Source of the DNA: Frigidibacter sp.
Lineage (GTDB): Bacteria; Pseudomonadota; Alphaproteobacteria; Rhodobacterales; Rhodobacteraceae
DNA: 64,000 bases
Direction: 5' to 3'
Assembly (NCBI RefSeq): GCF_030695035.1
Contig: NZ_JAUYTT010000022.1
Span: forward strand, 124,001 to 188,000
The position numbers were made by a program, and so were the translations under genes. The notes under the pieces are model-generated. The model was not told the origin of the DNA, made no database searches, and worked only from the letters and a program-made list of their open reading frames with translations. Position 1 is the stretch's first letter. The number at the start of each line of letters is the position of its first letter. This document shows, piece by piece, positions 60,482 through 64,000 of this stretch.

Positions 60482-61975
60482 TTACTCTGCGGTGACAGCG
60501 TGGTTCATCACGTGGAAGATCACGTTCTGCTCGATCACGCCGCCGAAGAGGTGCGACCAGGGACCGCGGGCGAACACCGCGACGTCTTCACCCGAGTGGG
60601 TTTCCGACGACATCGGGATCAGCGCCTGCTGGATGTAGTCCGGGTCGGTGGCCTCTTCTTCGGTCAGGTCAGGACGCGAGCCCGAGAAGGTCTTGTCTTC
60701 CTGCTCGACCAGAACCGAACCCACGCCGTTGAGGTAGCCGGCAACGGTGTAGGGCTTGCCGTCGGCGCCGAGGTTCGGCGTGCCGTTATGCTCGATGCCG
60801 GCTTCGTTCTCTTCCATGCACAGCCCGAGGATGTTCGAGCCGCGGCCGCAATAGCCGTTGAAGGCGATCGCATGTTCATGGTCGGCGGTGACGATGATCA
60901 GCGTTTCTTCGGCGTTGGTCAGTTCCATCGCCTTGGCGATGGCATCGGCGAAGGCCTTGCCGTCCACCAGCACGCGGTGCAGGTTGCCATCGTGGTTGGC
61001 ATGGTCAACGCGGCCAGCTTCGACGGCCAGGTAGAAGCCGTTCTCGTTGCCTTCGAGGCCCTTGATCGAGGCTTCGACCATCTCGGCCAGCGAGGGCTCG
61101 CCGGTGCGGTCCTGCTCGTACTTCATGTGGCTGGCTTCGAACAGGCCCAGAACCGGGGCGTTGTTGCCCATGGTCAGCGCGGCGAAGTCTTCGTCGGCGA
61201 ACACGACCTGCGCGCCGGCAGCGGTGGCTTCGTCCACCAGGTTGCGCCCGTCGGTGCGCTTGCCGGGCTTTCCTTCGGCATCGGTGACTTCGGTCGGCAG
61301 GAAGTGGGCACGGCCACCGCCCATGGCGATGTCGATCACGCCGGCCTTCATCTGGTCGATCAGCTGGCTGGCGATGTCCTTCTGGGCGCAGCCCTCGGGG
61401 ATACCGGTGTTGTCTTCCCAGTCACGGCTGACGGTGCGCGAATAGACAGCGGCCGGGGTGGCGTGGGTGATGCGCGCGGTCGAGATGACGCCGACCGACT
61501 TGCCCATTTCGGTGACCATTTCGGCGAAGGTGGTGACGCCAGCTTCGAGGCCGGCGGCGCAGTCCTCAACAGCGACGCTGTCGAGCACGTTGATCATGCC
61601 GTTCTTGCCCTTGACGCCGGTGTTCATCGCCATGGCGGTGGGGGCGGAGTCCGGGGTCTGGCCGTTAGACGAGTAGGTCTTGACCAGCGCGACGTTCGGG
61701 AAGGTCTCTTGCGGCTGGATGTAGTCATCGCCGAGGCCGCCGGCTTCTTGACCCGAGAACAGGCGGATGGCGTAGTTGGTGCCGACGCCGTTGCCGTCAG
61801 CCGTGAACAGGATCACGTTCTTGGCCTTGTTGGTGTTCGGCTGAAGGGCGAGGCGCTCTTCGATGGTCGCCTGACCGGCCTTGAACCAATCGGAGGTCGC
61901 CTGCGGCAGGTCCTGCGCGAAGGCGCCGGTCGTCAGGCCGAGGATGGCCGCGGTCGAGAGAAGAATCTGTTTCAT
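60482..61975 (-). CDS. phoA: alkaline phosphatase
   Basis: Periplasmic alkaline phosphatase of 497 aa with signal peptide MKQILLSTAAILGLTTGAFA. The metal Asp is in ILFTADGNGVG, the phosphoserine nucleophile in TPDSAPTAMAMNTG, further Zn/Mg ligands in VEAGRVDHANHDGN, VTADHEHAI and SSETHSGEDVAVFARGP. The start at 61975 is set by the signal peptide. Releases phosphate from monoesters using two zinc ions and one magnesium. Its own promoter region lies in the AT-rich gap upstream, and it has its own terminator. Confidence 0.95.
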   Translation of the reverse strand: MKQILLSTAAILGLTTGAFAQDLPQATSDWFKAGQATIEERLALQPNTNKAKNVILFTADGNGVGTNYAIRLFSGQEAGGLGDDYIQPQETFPNVALVKTYSSNGQTPDSAPTAMAMNTGVKGKNGMINVLDSVAVEDCAAGLEAGVTTFAEMVTEMGKSVGVISTARITHATPAAVYSRTVSRDWEDNTGIPEGCAQKDIASQLIDQMKAGVIDIAMGGGRAHFLPTEVTDAEGKPGKRTDGRNLVDEATAAGAQVVFADEDFAALTMGNNAPVLGLFEASHMKYEQDRTGEPSLAEMVEASIKGLEGNENGFYLAVEAGRVDHANHDGNLHRVLVDGKAFADAIAKAMELTNAEETLIIVTADHEHAIAFNGYCGRGSNILGLCMEENEAGIEHNGTPNLGADGKPYTVAGYLNGVGSVLVEQEDKTFSGSRPDLTEEEATDPDYIQQALIPMSSETHSGEDVAVFARGPWSHLFGGVIEQNVIFHVMNHAVTAE

Positions 61976-62125
61976 GGTGGTGCTCCCCTGAGAAACTCCG
62001 CGGACCCTAGGAGCGCCACATGACACGGATGTGATCAGGAGTGAATTTATGTGTGACATCAAAAGGTTATGATATAACATTGTGAATGGGCGGTGGCGGC
62101 AGGCTGCACACGCGATGTGCCGCGG
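61976..62125 (-). promoter_or_regulatory. phoA upstream region
   Basis: This 150-bp gap between the glycerate kinase stop and phoA has an AT-rich tract around 62040-62085. On the minus strand it includes TGTCACACATAAATTCAC, weakly like a Pho box, but the spacing is off by one. A PhoB site is possible and not demonstrated. Confidence 0.3.
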
Positions 62126-63382
62126 CTACAGGATCAGCAGCGCGCGGAAATCATTGACGTTCGTCAGCGTCGGCCCGGTGACGACCTGCCCGCCAATCGC
62201 GGCAAAGAAGCTGTGGGCGTCGTTGCGCGCCAGCGCCGCCGCGGCGTCCCATCCGGCGCTGTGGGCGGCTTTCAGCGTATCGGGGCCAATCCTCGCGCCC
62301 GCCACCTCTGCCGCGCCATCCACGCCGTCGGTGTCGCAGGCGAGGGCGTGGATGCCCCCGGCGCCGTCCAGCGCGAGGGCGAGGGCGAGGCAGAACTCGG
62401 CATTCGGCCCGCCGATGCCATCCCCGCACCGGGTGACGGTGACCTCGCCGCCCGACAACAGCACCAGCGGCGGCGCCCCCGGGGCGCGGCCCGCCTGCAG
62501 TCGCAGCGCAAGGGCCGCCTGCGCGCGGGCCACCTCGCGCGCCTCGCCCTCGATGGCGTCGCCAAGGATCCGCACCTCGCACCCCGCCGCCCGGGCCAGT
62601 TCCGCCGCCGCCTGCAGCGATTGGGCGGGGGCGGCGCAGATGGTGTTGGTGACGCGCGACAGCCGCGGATCGCCGGGCGGGATGACGCGGCTGCCGCGGG
62701 TCAAGACGGCGGTCACGCTGGCGGGTACCGTCACGCGCCACCGCTCCAGCACGGCCAGCGCGTCCGCGGGGGTGGACCCATCGCCAACGGTGGGGCCAGA
62801 GCCGATGAAGGCCGGATCATCGCCCGGCACGTCCGAGATCATCAGCGCCAGCATCCGCGCGGGATAGGCCGCCGCCGCCAGTTGCCCGCCCTTCACCCCG
62901 CTCAGATGCTTGCGCACGATGTTCATCTGCCCAATGGGCGCGCCCGAGGCCAGCAGCGCCGCGTTGAACGCCTGCTTCTCGGCCAGCGTCACGCCCTCCA
63001 CCGGCGCACAGAGTAGTGCCGAGGCGCCGCCCGAGATCAGCGCCAGCACGAAATCCCCGTGCCCCAGCCCCACCAGCAGGTCCAGCATCCGCACCGTCGC
63101 CTCAGCCCCCGCAGTATCGGGCACCGGATGCGCCGCCTCCACGATCTCGATCCCCCGGCAGGGGCGGGCATAGCCATAGCGGGTGATGACCAACCCCTCG
63201 CAGGGCCCCCACTCCGCCTCCACCGCCTCGGCCATCCGGGCGCTGGCCTTGCCGGCCCCTACCACGACCACACGGCCCGCCGGTTTGGGCGGCAGGAAGG
63301 CCGCCAGAGAGCGCATCGGGTCTGCCACCTCGACCGCACGGTCGAAGAGCGAGGTCAGTAAGTTTTGAGGCTCAAGGGGCAT
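62126..63382 (-). CDS. glycerate 2-kinase / hydroxypyruvate reductase-annotated MOFRL protein
   Basis: Protein of 418 aa from the glycerate kinase type II (TtuD/GckA, MOFRL) family, which phosphorylates D-glycerate. It has VVVVGAGKASARMAEAVE, EAAHPVPDTAG, LALISGGASALLCAP, NIVRKHLSGVKGGQLA, and in the C-terminal MOFRL domain LLSGGEVTVT and CDTDGVDG. Length is typical. Stands between the PQQ-type dehydrogenase terminator and phoA. It could link tartronate/hydroxypyruvate metabolism to central pathways. Confidence 0.92.
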   Translation of the reverse strand: MPLEPQNLLTSLFDRAVEVADPMRSLAAFLPPKPAGRVVVVGAGKASARMAEAVEAEWGPCEGLVITRYGYARPCRGIEIVEAAHPVPDTAGAEATVRMLDLLVGLGHGDFVLALISGGASALLCAPVEGVTLAEKQAFNAALLASGAPIGQMNIVRKHLSGVKGGQLAAAAYPARMLALMISDVPGDDPAFIGSGPTVGDGSTPADALAVLERWRVTVPASVTAVLTRGSRVIPPGDPRLSRVTNTICAAPAQSLQAAAELARAAGCEVRILGDAIEGEAREVARAQAALALRLQAGRAPGAPPLVLLSGGEVTVTRCGDGIGGPNAEFCLALALALDGAGGIHALACDTDGVDGAAEVAGARIGPDTLKAAHSAGWDAAAALARNDAHSFFAAIGGQVVTGPTLTNVNDFRALLIL

Positions 63383-63403
63383 CGGCGGCCTGTGAAGAAC
63401 ATG

Positions 63404-63430
63404 AAAAAGCCGGCACCCGAAGATGCCGGC
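63404..63430 (-). terminator. terminator of the aldose dehydrogenase gene
   Basis: Perfect 7-bp stem (arms GCCGGCA and TGCCGGC) with an 8-nt loop, followed on the minus strand by TTTTT. It lies 37 bp downstream of the dehydrogenase stop, a clear Rho-independent terminator. Confidence 0.88.
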
Positions 63431-63467
63431 CCCAAGCTATCCCATCGCCAACGTCACGGCGAGCGGA

Positions 63468-64000
63468 TCAATCCTCGCGCGTTAGCCGGATGATTTGCGA
63501 ACTGCCGGACTGGCGATCCTCGGTCACCGCATAGACCGCGCCATCGGGGGCGACCTTCACGTCACGGACGCGCGCGTTCAGTGGCACCCGCTCCTCATAG
63601 GATACGCGGTCGCCGTCCAAGTGCGCGACCACAACGCCTTGCGACACCAGCCCGCCGATCAGGAACGCCCCCTGCCATTCGGGGAACTCCTCGCCCTCAT
63701 AGTAGGCCATGCCCGAGGGCGCGATCACCGGGTCCCAGTAATAGACCGGCTGCTGCGTGCCCTCCATCGCGGTGACACCGTCTCCCACGACCTTGCCGCT
63801 GTATTCGACGCCATAGGTCACCTCGGGCCAGCCATAGTTCAGCCCGGCTTCCGGCATGTTCAGCTCGTCGCCGCCGCGGGGGCCGTGCTCCACCGTCCAC
63901 AGCCGCCCCTCGCCATCCAGCGCGGCGGATTGCAGGTTGCGGTGGCCAAGGCTCCAGATTTCGGGCAGCGCGCCTTCGGTGCCGATGAACGGGTTGCCCT
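63468..64000 (-). CDS. PQQ-dependent soluble aldose/glucose dehydrogenase-like protein, 5' part outside window
   Basis: C-terminal part (about 176 codons) of a beta-propeller sugar dehydrogenase of the sGDH/YliI family. The frame is open to the window edge. It shows GNPFIG, SLGHRNLQSAALD, and WTVEHGPRGGDELNMPEAGLNYGWP, which carry PQQ- and substrate-contacting residues in this family, then GVEYSG and PSGMAYYEGEEFPEWQGAFLIGGL. Normally periplasmic, oxidising aldoses with PQQ. The N-terminus and signal peptide lie beyond position 64000. Confidence 0.92.
   Translation of the reverse strand, partial: GNPFIGTEGALPEIWSLGHRNLQSAALDGEGRLWTVEHGPRGGDELNMPEAGLNYGWPEVTYGVEYSGKVVGDGVTAMEGTQQPVYYWDPVIAPSGMAYYEGEEFPEWQGAFLIGGLVSQGVVVAHLDGDRVSYEERVPLNARVRDVKVAPDGAVYAVTEDRQSGSSQIIRLTRED

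Noticed and set aside
61990-62060. Possible Pho box upstream of phoA.
   Set aside because: The TGTCACA and TTCAC elements do not have the 11-bp periodicity of a Pho box, and no second copy is clear. Kept only as a weak remark on the region.
1-64000. Insertion sequences, phage genes, CRISPR arrays, toxin-antitoxin pairs, tRNA or rRNA genes.
   Set aside because: None seen: no transposase or integrase motifs, no regularly spaced repeats, and no tRNA-like cloverleaf noticed in the intergenic gaps.

Overview
The window is high-G+C DNA with long, tightly packed operons. There are no tRNAs, rRNAs, insertion sequences, phage genes or CRISPR arrays. Gene content (TRAP and tripartite tricarboxylate transporters, several oligopeptide-type ABC importers, FCD-type GntR regulators, DadA-like FAD oxidoreductases, a PQQ-type sugar dehydrogenase) and composition suggest an alphaproteobacterium, most likely of the Rhodobacterales. 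That placement is inference, since no phylogenetic marker is present.

Layout. 1-3.5 kb: the end of a Dpp/Opp-type ABC importer operon; its binding protein lies upstream of the window. 3.5-16.2 kb: a uronic-acid island. One plus-strand operon encodes uxaC, a TRAP transporter (dctPQM), kdgF, kduI, kduD, a fructuronate/tagaturonate reductase and uxaA. A converging minus-strand operon encodes a GntR regulator, uxuA and kdgK. Together they import uronates, isomerise, reduce and dehydrate them to 2-keto-3-deoxygluconate (KDG), feed unsaturated uronates into the same pool, and phosphorylate KDG. The KDPG aldolase is not in the window. 16.2-22.3 kb: tctCBA with a DapA-like lyase, divergent from a MocA-type oxidoreductase and a GntR regulator. 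22.3-43.3 kb: an amine/amino-acid-like catabolic region with a DJ-1/PfpI protein, two related two-domain GNATs, an Lrp regulator with a divergent FAD oxidoreductase, a second Dpp-type importer, two haloacid-dehalogenase-like HADs, a class III aminotransferase, a PuuB-like oxidoreductase, a three-dehydrogenase operon, an ArgE-like deacylase and a cupin. 43.4-51.9 kb: a third Dpp-type importer divergent from an XRE-cupin regulator, an FAD oxidoreductase and a 2-hydroxyacid dehydrogenase. 52.2-57.5 kb: a ytfQRT-yjfF-like furanose importer plus a GntR regulator. 57.5-60.4 kb: a small operon of a His-rich PCu(A)C-like periplasmic protein, an FtsX-like permease, a LolD-like ATPase and a small Cys-containing exported protein. 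60.5-64 kb: alkaline phosphatase, glycerate kinase and the C-terminal part of a PQQ-type aldose dehydrogenase.

Two observations stand out. First, all five binding-protein genes in the window, from three transporter superfamilies, are followed immediately by a strong perfect stem-loop before the next transporter gene. This points to a shared strategy of attenuated read-through or 3'-end protection that raises binding-protein levels. Second, the 57.5-60.4 kb operon looks like a periplasmic metal-handling system. Its PCu(A)C-like protein has lost the usual Met ligands but has His clusters at both ends, its permease has a His-containing periplasmic loop, and a perfect 7-4-7 dyad precedes the first gene. 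It is the best candidate here for an under-described system.
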